From assembly GCF_001685355.1 (NCBI RefSeq), contig NZ_CP016438.1, positions 1-64,000 of the forward strand: a stretch of DNA of 64,000 nucleotides, written 5' to 3'. The notes below the pieces were generated by a model. The model did no database searches. It worked only from the letters and a program-made list of their open reading frames with translations, and had not been told where the DNA came from. Of the stretch, positions 1 through 7,319 are shown one piece after another. Each line of letters opens with the position of its first letter. Positions within the stretch are counted from its first letter, which is position 1. The DNA is from Streptomyces lincolnensis. GTDB taxonomy: Bacteria; Actinomycetota; Actinomycetes; Streptomycetales; Streptomycetaceae. The position numbers and the translations under genes were made by a program.

Positions 1-454
1 ATCTGCAACTTGGCTTGTAGTTAAGGTATCTGAGTGGACGTCCGCTCCGCGGTCGTCCACTGGCTGGCAAGTAGGCGAGAGTGTGCCACGCGGCTCCTGT
101 GAGGCAGGCCCCGGTCTGGAGAGGGAAGAAGCAGTTCAACCCGTTCTCCCACGGACCGGACCTGGCCAGCACTCCCCATGCCTCCTAATGGAAGCAAAAA
201 ACTATGGAGTATCTGAGATGTTGTCTTCCCCTCTTCAAGGTCATGCGGCCTGATATCGAGTCAGTTTGGCTCGGGCAGTTCGCAGCGGAGTCACCTGCGC
301 GGTTGCAACTATCTCTCGTGGAGGTCACGCAGATGGATCCGCGGGCCTGGCCCGATATGCGTGACCCGGGCTTCGGACGGCGCTGGCGGACGCAGGCTGC
401 GACGTTCTCCTGGAGCAGCGAGTAGGCGTAGAGCGTGGCGGCGTTGAACCGTTC
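1..454. other. Gene-free left edge
   Basis: I see no supportable gene here. A short inverted repeat (arms 34-40 and 54-60, GTGGACG/CGTCCAC, 13-nt loop) could be a weak terminator or a structured element. A possible small ORF at 204-425 has no recognisable domain. The stretch lies just downstream, on the minus strand, of a TnpB-like remnant, so it may be the 3' flank of a decayed IS element; that is inference only. Confidence 0.4.
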
Positions 455-890
455 CTAGAGACTGAGCGGGAGTGAGTCCTGTTGCCAGGCCCCCTGCTCA
501 GCAGAACGCCCCGAACGGTGTTGGGCGTTCTGGTCCCCCGCGTTCGCTCCGCATCCGGCGCGCACGGATCGTGGGGGCACCCGGTCCAGCCTGGACGGTC
601 CGATGCCCCTGCTCATCACTCCGGTGAGCAGGGGGCGGTGCCGTCCGACGCCGGACCGGGTGCCGCAGGGCGCGCCTTCTGATCGCCACGGCGGCAGCCT
701 CATGGCGAGTGGTCTTACGAGTCTTGGAGTTGAGGGGTTTCTGCCGTGCTGGGCGGCCCCAGCGGCTGGTGTAGGCCGGGTGCACGGCGATGACCGCGAT
801 ACCGGTCTGGTCGGTCATCGAGGTCAGCCGGGCACGCAGCCGGCCGGTGGGCTTGCCCGGGTCCTCTATGTCGCGGTAGGGCGCGGCGGA
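455..890 (-). pseudogene. TnpB/OrfB-like transposase C-terminal remnant
   Basis: Read on the minus strand, this encodes the C-terminal end of a TnpB (IS605-type OrfB) protein of the kind common in actinobacteria: a stretch ending AVHPAYTSRWG, then RKTTRHEAAAVAIRRRALRH and a basic tail. The reading frame breaks near 555 and the N-terminal two thirds are absent. In TnpB proteins the RuvC-like acidic residue lies in a motif of the form AVDPAYTS; here it reads AVHPAYTS, so the catalytic Asp is His. No intact partner ORF or IS ends were found. The family call is from remembered motif similarity. Confidence 0.6.
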
Positions 891-998
891 TCTAGGGCGC
901 CATCCGCCTGTCTCCTTGACGGTGCTCCGGCCAAGGTGCCTGGCGCAGCGTCGTTCACCAGGCGGATCGGTTGCGATCACTGACTCACTCTGCTTACG

Positions 999-1012
999 AT
1001 TACGATCGTAAT
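999..1012. promoter_or_regulatory. Operator-like 14-bp palindrome ATTACGATCGTAAT
   Basis: Perfect palindrome ATTACGATCGTAAT, 71 bp upstream of the SDR start at 1083. It is the best-formed member of a family of ATTAYG-NN-CRTAAT sites seen upstream of several genes in the first 18 kb, and is probably a TetR-type operator. Confidence 0.6.
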
Positions 1013-1082
1013 TTAATGGAGCCGCATTAGGCCACGCCATCCGTGCTCCGGTCATCTCCTCTCCACTTCACCGGGAACCTTC

Positions 1083-1781
1083 ATGGACCTCTCCACCAGC
1101 ACCGCCCTTGTCACCGGCGCCAACCGGGGATTCGGCCGAGCCCTCGCCGCCGAACTGCTCAGCCGCGGCGCCACCGTCTACGCCGGCGCCCGCAACCCCG
1201 ACCAGGTCGACCTGCCCGGCGTGAAGCCGATCGCGCTCGACATCACCGACCCCGTCTCCGTCGCGGCGGCCGCCGAGGCCACCGGCGACATCACGGTCCT
1301 GGTCAACAACGCGGGGTCGTCCACCGGCGCCGACCTGCTGACCGCCGACCTGGACGCCGTCCGCCTGGAGATGGACACCCACTACTTCGGCACCCTCTCG
1401 GTGGCCCGCGCCTTCGCACCCCAGATCGCGGCCAACGGCGGCGGGACGATACTGAACGTCCTGTCCGGCCTGTCCTGGGTCAGCTTCCCGGACTTCGGCG
1501 CCTACTGCGCCGCCAAGTCCGCCGAGTGGTCGCTCACCAACACCCTGCGCCTCCAGCTCGCCGACCAGGGCATCCGCGTAGCCGGCCTGCACGTCGGCTA
1601 CATGGACACCGACATGGTCCGAGCCGTCGACGCGGCCAAGTCCGACCCGGCCGACATCGCGCGCATCGCCGTCGACGGCATCGCCGCCGGCGCCTACGAG
1701 ATCCTCGCGGACGAGGCCTCCCGACAGGCGCAGGCCGCACTGGCCGGAGGCGTCTCCGCGCTCTACCCGCAGCTCCCCTGA
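1083..1781 (+). CDS. Short-chain dehydrogenase/reductase
   Basis: A 232-residue classical SDR that should reduce a carbonyl or oxidise an alcohol with NAD(P)(H) in the cytoplasm. Visible elements: the dinucleotide motif TGANRGFG (residues 11-18), NNAGS near 75, a Ser in the LSGLS segment, and the catalytic YxxxK as YCAAK near 141-145. The protein is slightly shorter than the usual 250 residues. The ATG at 1083 follows a GGGAA ribosome site. An operator-like palindrome lies at 999-1012. A decayed copy of the C-terminal 40 residues sits inverted at 11256-11369. Substrate is unknown. Confidence 0.88.
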   Translation: MDLSTSTALVTGANRGFGRALAAELLSRGATVYAGARNPDQVDLPGVKPIALDITDPVSVAAAAEATGDITVLVNNAGSSTGADLLTADLDAVRLEMDTHYFGTLSVARAFAPQIAANGGGTILNVLSGLSWVSFPDFGAYCAAKSAEWSLTNTLRLQLADQGIRVAGLHVGYMDTDMVRAVDAAKSDPADIARIAVDGIAAGAYEILADEASRQAQAALAGGVSALYPQLP

Positions 1782-1940
1782 GGCGCACCCGCCCCACCGG
1801 CCAACCGCCAGGCACGTCCGCCAAGGGAACGCCACGGCACAGCATCTGTGATTCGTCGGTCGGTCAAGCGTGCTGTACGGCCGGCGACGGTTCCCCCCGT
1901 GTGTCGGGTCTTGCCTGCTGGGCGCTTCTCGGCCTATTGT

Positions 1941-1954
1941 ATTATGAACGTAAG
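1941..1954. promoter_or_regulatory. Operator-like site ATTATGAACGTAAG
   Basis: Near-palindromic ATTATG-AA-CGTAAG in the 376-bp gap between the SDR and the enoyl-CoA hydratase gene. It fits the ATTAYG-NN-CRTAAT family with one or two mismatches. It lies about 200 bp before the ATG at 2158, so it may mark an upstream promoter with a long leader. I see nothing else in the gap. Confidence 0.45.
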
Positions 1955-2157
1955 GTAAATGGTGGGGACAGAGCGGTGGCTCGCCATCAGCGCGAACGAA
2001 CGCCCACGCCATGCCGCACAGGTGCAGGCGGGACCGGCCCAGCCGACGCAGCTCCGAGTGACAAGCCGACGACACCCGCACCCCACCAGGCGCAACAGCT
2101 CCGTGGTCGCGATCACGGCCACGCAAGCCCAACCCCTCAGGAAATGGAAACCACGCC

Positions 2158-2988
2158 ATGAGCCAGCCCAGCACGATCCGCCTGGAGCGGACGACCCCGC
2201 GGACCGCGAGGATCACGTTCTCGAATCCCCCCGTGAACCTGGTGATCCCTGAGTCCATCGTGACGCTGCACAAGATCGTCTCGGAGCTGGAGAACGACCC
2301 GGACATCCAGGTCGTCGTCTTCGCCAGCGAACTCCCCGACTTCTTCATCAACCACTTCGACGCCACCGCGGCCGCCGACATCCCCGCGCCCGAGCACGAG
2401 GACGACAACCCGCTGTGGACCGACATGGTCCTGCGGCTGACCAAGGCCCCGTTCGTCAGCATCGCGGCCATCCGGGGCCGTACCCGGGGCGCCGGCAACG
2501 AGCTGGCCCTCGCCTGCGACCTGCGCTACGCCAGCCGCGAGAAGGCGTTCTTCGGCCAGCCCGAGGTCGGCCTCGGCCTCGTCCCCGGCGGAGGCGGCGG
2601 CGAGCGGCTTCCGCGCGCCCTCGGCCGCGACCGCGCGCTGGAGGCGATCCTGACCAGCGCCGACTACGACGCCGACACCGCCGAGCGCTGGGGATGGGTC
2701 ACCCGAACCCTGCCCGACGCGGAACTCGACGCTTTCGTCGACGCGACCGTCGCCCGCCTCGCCTCCTTCGACCGGCAGGCACTGGCGACCGCCAAGTCCC
2801 AGGTCAACCGGGCGACACTGCCGCCGGACGCCCACCTGGTCGCCTCCTTCGGCGAGTTCGCGGGCACCCTGACGCAGCCGGGATTCGCCGCGCGCGCGGT
2901 CGGGCTCGGCGCACTGGTCGCCGAAAAGGGCCTCGACGTCGAGTACCAGCTGGGCGAGTACATCGGCCGGGTCAGCGAAGCCCTCTGA
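2158..2988 (+). CDS. Enoyl-CoA hydratase/isomerase family protein
   Basis: A 276-residue crotonase-fold protein, expected to hydrate or isomerise an enoyl-CoA thioester in fatty or aromatic acid breakdown. The oxyanion-hole segment IRGRTRGAGNELALACDLRYA (about residues 104-124) and the second signature FGQPEVGLGLVPGGGGGERL (about 131-150) are intact. They carry Glu in NELAL and in QPEV at the positions where hydratases have catalytic Glu. Length is typical of the family. The start is an ATG with a weak AGGAAA about 14 bp upstream. It follows the SDR in the same direction. Substrate cannot be read from sequence. Confidence 0.88.
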   Translation: MSQPSTIRLERTTPRTARITFSNPPVNLVIPESIVTLHKIVSELENDPDIQVVVFASELPDFFINHFDATAAADIPAPEHEDDNPLWTDMVLRLTKAPFVSIAAIRGRTRGAGNELALACDLRYASREKAFFGQPEVGLGLVPGGGGGERLPRALGRDRALEAILTSADYDADTAERWGWVTRTLPDAELDAFVDATVARLASFDRQALATAKSQVNRATLPPDAHLVASFGEFAGTLTQPGFAARAVGLGALVAEKGLDVEYQLGEYIGRVSEAL

Positions 2989-3249
2989 TCACCCACGACC
3001 GACCGCAGCGCCCCACAGGGCGCCCGTAGGCGCCGCGACACCCCGGGCAGCGTCCATCCCCCACCCATCAGGGTTCCCACGGCGGCCGGGCACGCCTCAA
3101 CGGCAGCCCGGCCGCCGGCTTCCCGGCCGGAGGGCCCCGCCGCACCCACCGGTCTCCGAACACGGAAAACGCGACGGCCAATGTCCCACCGTCGTCACGT
3201 GCAAGTGGACCGAACGTTCTCGCGTCCGGTGCCGTGACGTCGCCCACGG

Positions 3250-3456
3250 CTGGCTGTGACGTCTGTCAGCGGCCCCTCGATATTGGCCACCTGGCCCCAC
3301 CTGGACGGCAAGCGGCGTGTGACGTCCCGAAAGCGGCCCCACTGCCACTCGCTGCAGATACGGCCACGAGGTGGGGCCGCCGCGGACCGTCATCGAACAC
3401 CCGTCGGCGCCAACGATGGCCAATTCGGTGGGGCCAATCGCCGACGTCAAAGCCAC
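3250..3456. repeat. 207-bp repeat, copy 1
   Basis: This segment is identical base for base to the reverse complement of 51819-52025. It contains several short GGCC-centred and TGACGTC-like motifs but no convincing ORF in either strand. It occupies the gap between the enoyl-CoA hydratase gene (ends 2988) and the TetR gene (ends 3604). The flanks 2989-3249 and 3457-3603 show no gene I can support. It is probably part of a mobile element or a dispersed actinobacterial repeat. Confidence 0.9.
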
Positions 3457-3603
3457 CCACGGCACATGAACAGCTCTCGGCAGCGGCGCAGCCCATCCTT
3501 TGAGAGGGCTTCTGCTGCAATGCCGCACCAACGGCTCGAAATCGCAGGCTCTTGCGTCAGTGTCTGCCTCTCGGGTGGTCGGCCCTGTGTCGGTCGGCTG
3601 CGG

Positions 3604-4212
3604 TCAGGCTTCTGGGCCCAGTGCTGCCGGCTGATCGCTGCTGCCGTGCGCCAGCGAGGCGAGAATCTCCTTGCGGCAGACATCAAGGATTTCGTCCGCC
3701 AGCGGAGAATCGTCCGGGCATGCCCGCGACAGCATGACCGCTCCGACCGAATGGGCGAGCATGTCGATCACCATGGTGCGGGCCGCGCGTTGGTCCGCAT
3801 CCCCCAGCGTGTCGCTTGGGGCCTGAAGGGCCGTCAGCAGGTTCTCGATCCCGGCTGCGAACCCTGTTTTGATGTCCGCCGACTGACGTGCGGCATCGCC
3901 GCTGAGGGCCGCGATGGTGCAGCCGTCGCCGCGCCCGTCGCGATGCTCCCGGGAGACGTAGCTCTCGACGAACTCGGCGGGATCCAGGCCTTCTGTCCGT
4001 GCCGCGGTCTGCGAGAGCCCGCTCGCGGACGCTTCGGCCATCAGGTCCGCCTTGGAGCGGAAGTGCTTGTAGAACCCGCCATGGGTGAACCCGGCCGCCG
4101 CCATCAGTTCCGCCACGCCGACACCGTCATAGCCGCGCTCGCGGAACAGCCTGGCAGCTGTCGCGACGATGTGCGCACGGTTCTGTTCCGCCTGTGCCCT
4201 GGTGACCCGCAT
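3604..4212 (-). CDS. TetR family transcriptional regulator
   Basis: A 202-residue TetR-type repressor. The N-terminal HTH runs about residues 9-55 (AHIVATAARLFRERGYDGVGV, then ELMAAAGFTHGGFYKHFRSK), with the typical FYKHF recognition-helix end. The C-terminal ligand domain resembles the branch with an REHRDGRGDGCTIAAL segment, also seen as SPEHRDNPGDGCPSAALL in the TetR at 13401. It is divergent from the alpha/beta hydrolase at 4341, and a perfect 24-bp palindrome lies between them. It most likely represses itself and the hydrolase; the ligand is unknown. Confidence 0.9.
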   Translation of the reverse strand: MRVTRAQAEQNRAHIVATAARLFRERGYDGVGVAELMAAAGFTHGGFYKHFRSKADLMAEASASGLSQTAARTEGLDPAEFVESYVSREHRDGRGDGCTIAALSGDAARQSADIKTGFAAGIENLLTALQAPSDTLGDADQRAARTMVIDMLAHSVGAVMLSRACPDDSPLADEILDVCRKEILASLAHGSSDQPAALGPEA

Positions 4213-4254
4213 GTGAAGCCCCCTTCCGCGGTCGACGCTCGACGTTCAAGCATA

Positions 4255-4278
4255 CATAGATGTCGATCGACATCTATG
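4255..4278. promoter_or_regulatory. Perfect 24-bp palindrome between tetR and hydrolase
   Basis: Each half is CATAGATGTCGA read from its own strand, giving an uninterrupted 24-bp palindrome. It starts 43 bp upstream of the TetR start and ends 63 bp before the hydrolase ATG at 4341, the usual place for an autoregulatory TetR operator. It differs from the ATTAYG family. Confidence 0.75.
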
Positions 4279-4340
4279 AGGTTGACTTTTTAAATTACGA
4301 CCATCATTGTATTGCTCATCCCTCCAGAAAGGCTCAGGCC

Positions 4341-5180
4341 ATGAGTGACACGCACGCGACCGCACCGACCCAGTACATCGAGGTCGACGGTGAACGGTTC
4401 GCCTACCGCCGCTGGGGCAAGCCCTCCGGCGTCCCGGTCCTCCTCGTCCAGCACTTCCGCGGGGGAATGGACAACTGGGACCCGCTGCTCACCGACGGCC
4501 TGGCCGAAGGCCGCGAGGTGATCCTGTTCAACGGGCGCGGCATCGCCTCGTCGTCGGGCACGCCGCGCAACCGGGTCGAGGACATGGCCGACGACATCGC
4601 CGCCGTCATCCGGGCGCTGGGGCTGGAGCAGGTCGATCTGCTCGGCTTCTCGCTCGGCGGTTACCAGGCGCAGGAGGTCGCGCTGCGCCACCCCCAGCTG
4701 GTGCGCAAGCTCCTCCTGCTCGGCACCGGCCTGCGCGGCGGGGACCCGACGATGGACCCCAAGGTGCCCGAGGTGGCGCTGAACCCGGTCCCCACCCTGG
4801 AGGACTTCCTCTTCCTGTTCTTCGGCCGCTCACAGGCCGCGGTCGAAGCGGGCCGGGCCTTCTGGGAGCGACGCCACCAGCGGGCCGACCAGGACCCGCC
4901 GAGCTCGCCCGCAGTCGGGCAGGCGCAGTTCGAAGCGTCCATGGCCTATGCGGAGCCGCTGCCGGGCGAGAATCCCTACGCATACCTGAACGCGATCACC
5001 CAGCCCACGCTGGTCCTCAACGGCGAGAACGACGTGATGATCGCCTCGGTCAACTCCTGGCACCTCGCCCAGAACATCCCCGACGCCCAGCTACTGATCT
5101 ACCCCGACGCCGGGCACGGAGCGCAGTTCCAGTACCCCGAGCGGTTCCTGAAGCACGCCCTTCAGTTCCTCGACGAGTAG
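4341..5180 (+). CDS. Alpha/beta fold hydrolase
   Basis: A 279-residue cytoplasmic serine hydrolase. The nucleophile elbow is GFSLGG (about residue 99), an Asp is in GENDVM near 229, and the catalytic His is in DAGHGAQFQYP near 258. The ATG at 4341 is preferred over an in-frame ATG at 4260 because the latter lies inside the palindromic operator and 4341 has AGAAAGG upstream. Related proteins are encoded at 14364 and 16941, both near TetR genes. Substrate is likely a small ester or lactone, but this is not determinable. Confidence 0.87.
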   Translation: MSDTHATAPTQYIEVDGERFAYRRWGKPSGVPVLLVQHFRGGMDNWDPLLTDGLAEGREVILFNGRGIASSSGTPRNRVEDMADDIAAVIRALGLEQVDLLGFSLGGYQAQEVALRHPQLVRKLLLLGTGLRGGDPTMDPKVPEVALNPVPTLEDFLFLFFGRSQAAVEAGRAFWERRHQRADQDPPSSPAVGQAQFEASMAYAEPLPGENPYAYLNAITQPTLVLNGENDVMIASVNSWHLAQNIPDAQLLIYPDAGHGAQFQYPERFLKHALQFLDE

Positions 5181-5257
5181 GCAGCTGCACGCGAACGGCA
5201 CATCCCCGGCCGACAGCCGCCCCCGGGCATTCCTGCGCCGTCCGCCACCCATAAAGC

Positions 5258-5271
5258 ATTACGTGCGTAAT
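5258..5271. promoter_or_regulatory. Operator-like site ATTACGTGCGTAAT
   Basis: Inverted repeat ATTACG-TG-CGTAAT with perfect 6-bp arms, 98 bp upstream of the Old Yellow Enzyme ATG at 5370. Same family as the site at 999-1012. Confidence 0.6.
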
Positions 5272-5369
5272 TTAATTTGTCCATGCTCATGGCGGATGCC
5301 TCATCGGATGCACAGCCCGGAACGCAGGTCTGCCCGGATGTCCGCCACCAACAACCTGAGGAATCACGC

Positions 5370-6403
5370 ATGCTCGACAGCCTGTGGACCCCGACCGTCG
5401 CCGGAAAGATCTCCCTGCCGCACCGTCTGGCGATGGCCCCCCTGACCCGGAGCAGGGCCACGCCTGACGGTGTGCCGACCGAGCTGAACGCCGAGTACTA
5501 CGCCCAGCGCGCCTCGCACGCCCTGATCATCACCGAGGGCACCCAGCCCTCCGCCGACGGCCAGGGCTATGTGGTGACCCCGGGCATCTACACCGACGAG
5601 CACATCGCCGGCTGGCGCAAGGTCACCGACGCCGTGCACCAGGCCGGCGGACGCATCGTCATCCAGCTCATGCACGTCGGACGCATCTCCCACCCCGACA
5701 ACACCCCCCACCACCGGCAGGCGGTGGCCCCCTCCGCGATCAAGCCGGCAGGCCAGATGTTCACCGGCTCCGGGATGCAGGAGATGCCCCAGCCCCGCGC
5801 ACTGTCCACCGAGGAGATCGCCGCGACGGTCGACGACTTCCGGCGCGCCGCCGCGGCAGCCATCACGGCCGGCGCCGACGGCGTCGAGATCCACGGCGCC
5901 AACGGCTACCTGATCCACCAGTTCCTCTTCCCCAGCACCAACCAGCGCACCGACCGGTACGGCGGCTCCCTCGACAACCGCATCCGCTTCGCGGTGGAGG
6001 TCGCCACCGCCGTGGCCGACGAGATCGGAGCCGACCGCACCGGCATCCGGCTCTCCCCCGGCAACCCCTTCCAGCTCGGCGACCTCACGGAGCACGACAC
6101 CCACGAGCTCTACCCGCACCTCGTACGCGCCCTCGCCCCCCTCGACCTCGCCTACCTGCACCTCGCCCACGGCGGCGACGAGGAACTCCTGGGCACGCTG
6201 CGCGAGCTGTGGCCGAACACTCTGATCCTCAACCGGGCCGGCACCGACATCGCCACCCGTGCCAAGGACATCGACAACGGCATCGCCGACGTCATCACCG
6301 TGGGCTCGATGGCCCTCGCCAACCCCGACCTGGTCGAGCGCCTCCACCCTTCTACGGCGGCGGCGCAGCCGGCTACACCGACTACCCCACCCACGCCGCC
6401 TGA
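5370..6403 (+). CDS. Old Yellow Enzyme family NADH:flavin oxidoreductase, 3' end out of frame
   Basis: An FMN-dependent ene-reductase (OYE barrel) of about 340 residues, expected to reduce activated C=C bonds. The ATG follows GAGG with good spacing. Visible: MAPLTRSRA near the N-terminus, the QLMHVGRISHP strand, the substrate-binding pair in DGVEIHGANGYLIHQFL, then RTDRYGGSLDNR, and GSMALANPDLVERL at the FMN phosphate end. Just after LVERL the frame is lost. The normal tail FYGGGAAGYTDYP is encoded in the next frame and ends at 6403, as if about 35 bp had been deleted. Unless corrected, translation runs on to 6794. The barrel itself looks complete, so activity is possible. Confidence 0.8.
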
Positions 6404-6462
6404 CCCAAGCCCCCGGCGCCCGAGGCAATCGCCTCCCTCGGGCGCTCCGGCGTACGCACGCC
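6206..6462 (+). repeat. Direct repeat copy 1: Old Yellow Enzyme 3' end plus terminator
   Basis: This segment recurs at 10226-10486 in the same orientation. About 190 bp are nearly identical, with only a few substitutions (for example at 6221 and 6367). A small indel follows, then the more diverged hairpin region. Both copies carry the same out-of-frame junction before FYGGG. Confidence 0.85.
6416..6445 (+). terminator. Hairpin terminator after Old Yellow Enzyme
   Basis: Perfect 10-bp stem GCGCCCGAGG/CCTCGGGCGC with a 10-nt loop, directly downstream of the original stop at 6403. The same hairpin with a few loop changes is present in the duplicated copy at 10440-10469. Confidence 0.75.
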
Positions 6463-6464
6463 AG

Positions 6465-6785
6465 GGCATAGATGCTGAACGTCCGCACGCGTACCGAGCG
6501 CGGGTCCTGGGGTGCGACCCGGGCGGCAACGTCGTCGATCACGGTGAGCACCCCGTCGGTGTACGCGCGTCGGGTCGCGTCCGTGCCGCGGGCGATCTCG
6601 TCGAGCAGGGCGGCCGACGGGCAGCCGTGCTCAGGACTGTCACGGTGCTGCACCGAGAGAGGCCCGCAGGATCTGCTCCATCCGGGCCTGGCCGGGCACC
6701 GCCGCACCCACAGCCTCGCACTGCGCGCGCAACTGGTCGGCGACCGCCGTCGCGACCGGATCGTCCTTGGAGTCGAAAGGGGCGT
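6465..6785 (-). pseudogene. TetR regulator remnant (C-terminal part)
   Basis: Minus-strand reading gives FDSKDDPVATAVADQLRAQ, then after a frame change near 6655 HRDSPEHGCPSAALLDEIARG and AYTDGVLTVIDDVAARVAPQD. These match the body of the TetR proteins at 13401 and 18267. The HTH half is missing here; a matching HTH fragment lies on the opposite strand at 7153-7266. This is a broken gene, not a functional regulator. Confidence 0.75.
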
Positions 6786-6792
6786 GGTCGGT

Positions 6793-7129
6793 AGGCGGTC
6801 TCGACGTCGTCGAGCTGTGCCGGGTAGGGGTGTTCGGGGGCATGGCGGAAGTCCACGACGAGCGAGCGGATCCCGGCGGCCTTCGCGATGTGCCCGGCGG
6901 CCTTGCGGTCCGAATGCATGGAGGCGGTGGCTGAGCCGCCGAAGTGGAAGTGCAGCAGCGCCCGGTCGGGGTCGGCGCCGGCGGGGATGGCCCAGAGGGC
7001 GGGGACGCCGTCGGCGTCGACCTCGGCGTAGGTGACGTCTTCCGGTTCGGTGGACGCCAGGTGGTGCGTCTCGGCGATGTCGCGCACGATGCCCAGGTCC
7101 AGGCCCGGCGTCATCCACTTGGTGCGCAC
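6793..7129 (-). pseudogene. Alpha/beta hydrolase 5' remnant
   Basis: Encodes about 110 residues closely matching residues 21-132 of the intact hydrolase at 33056, including LHFHFGGSATASMHSDRKAA and DFRHAPEHPYPAQLDD. The match ends abruptly at AETAYR, where the sequence joins TetR remnant sequence, so the catalytic Ser and His regions are absent. A continuous frame across the junction (to 6539) would give a chimeric, presumably meaningless protein. Confidence 0.8.
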
Positions 7130-7152
7130 GCCGTCCAGGAACTGCGCGAACT

Positions 7153-7266
7153 CGATACGGGCGAGAGCGCGAGCAGGAGACGCGGCGGCGGATCAGCGAG
7201 ACGGCTGGGCGTCGGTTCAAGAGCGACGGGATCGACGGTTCGGGGATCGCCGCGCTGATGGCCTGA
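7153..7266 (+). pseudogene. TetR regulator remnant (HTH head)
   Basis: Plus-strand codons read RYGREREQETRRRISETAGR then RFKSDGIDGSGIAALMA and a stop. This corresponds to residues 3-40 of the TetR proteins at 13401 and 18267. It stops where those continue with DAGLTNGAFY. The other part of a related gene is inverted at 6465-6785, so an inversion or insertion split the original gene. Confidence 0.75.
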
Positions 7267-7319
7267 TGCCGGTCGCTCTTGTGGGGGCTGGACACGATGC
7301 GCCCCGCCCCCGGCGGCTG

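Noticed and set aside
34..60. Hairpin near the left edge as a riboswitch or guide RNA
   Set aside because: Seven-base-pair stem with a large loop and no adjacent intact gene; insufficient to call an RNA element.
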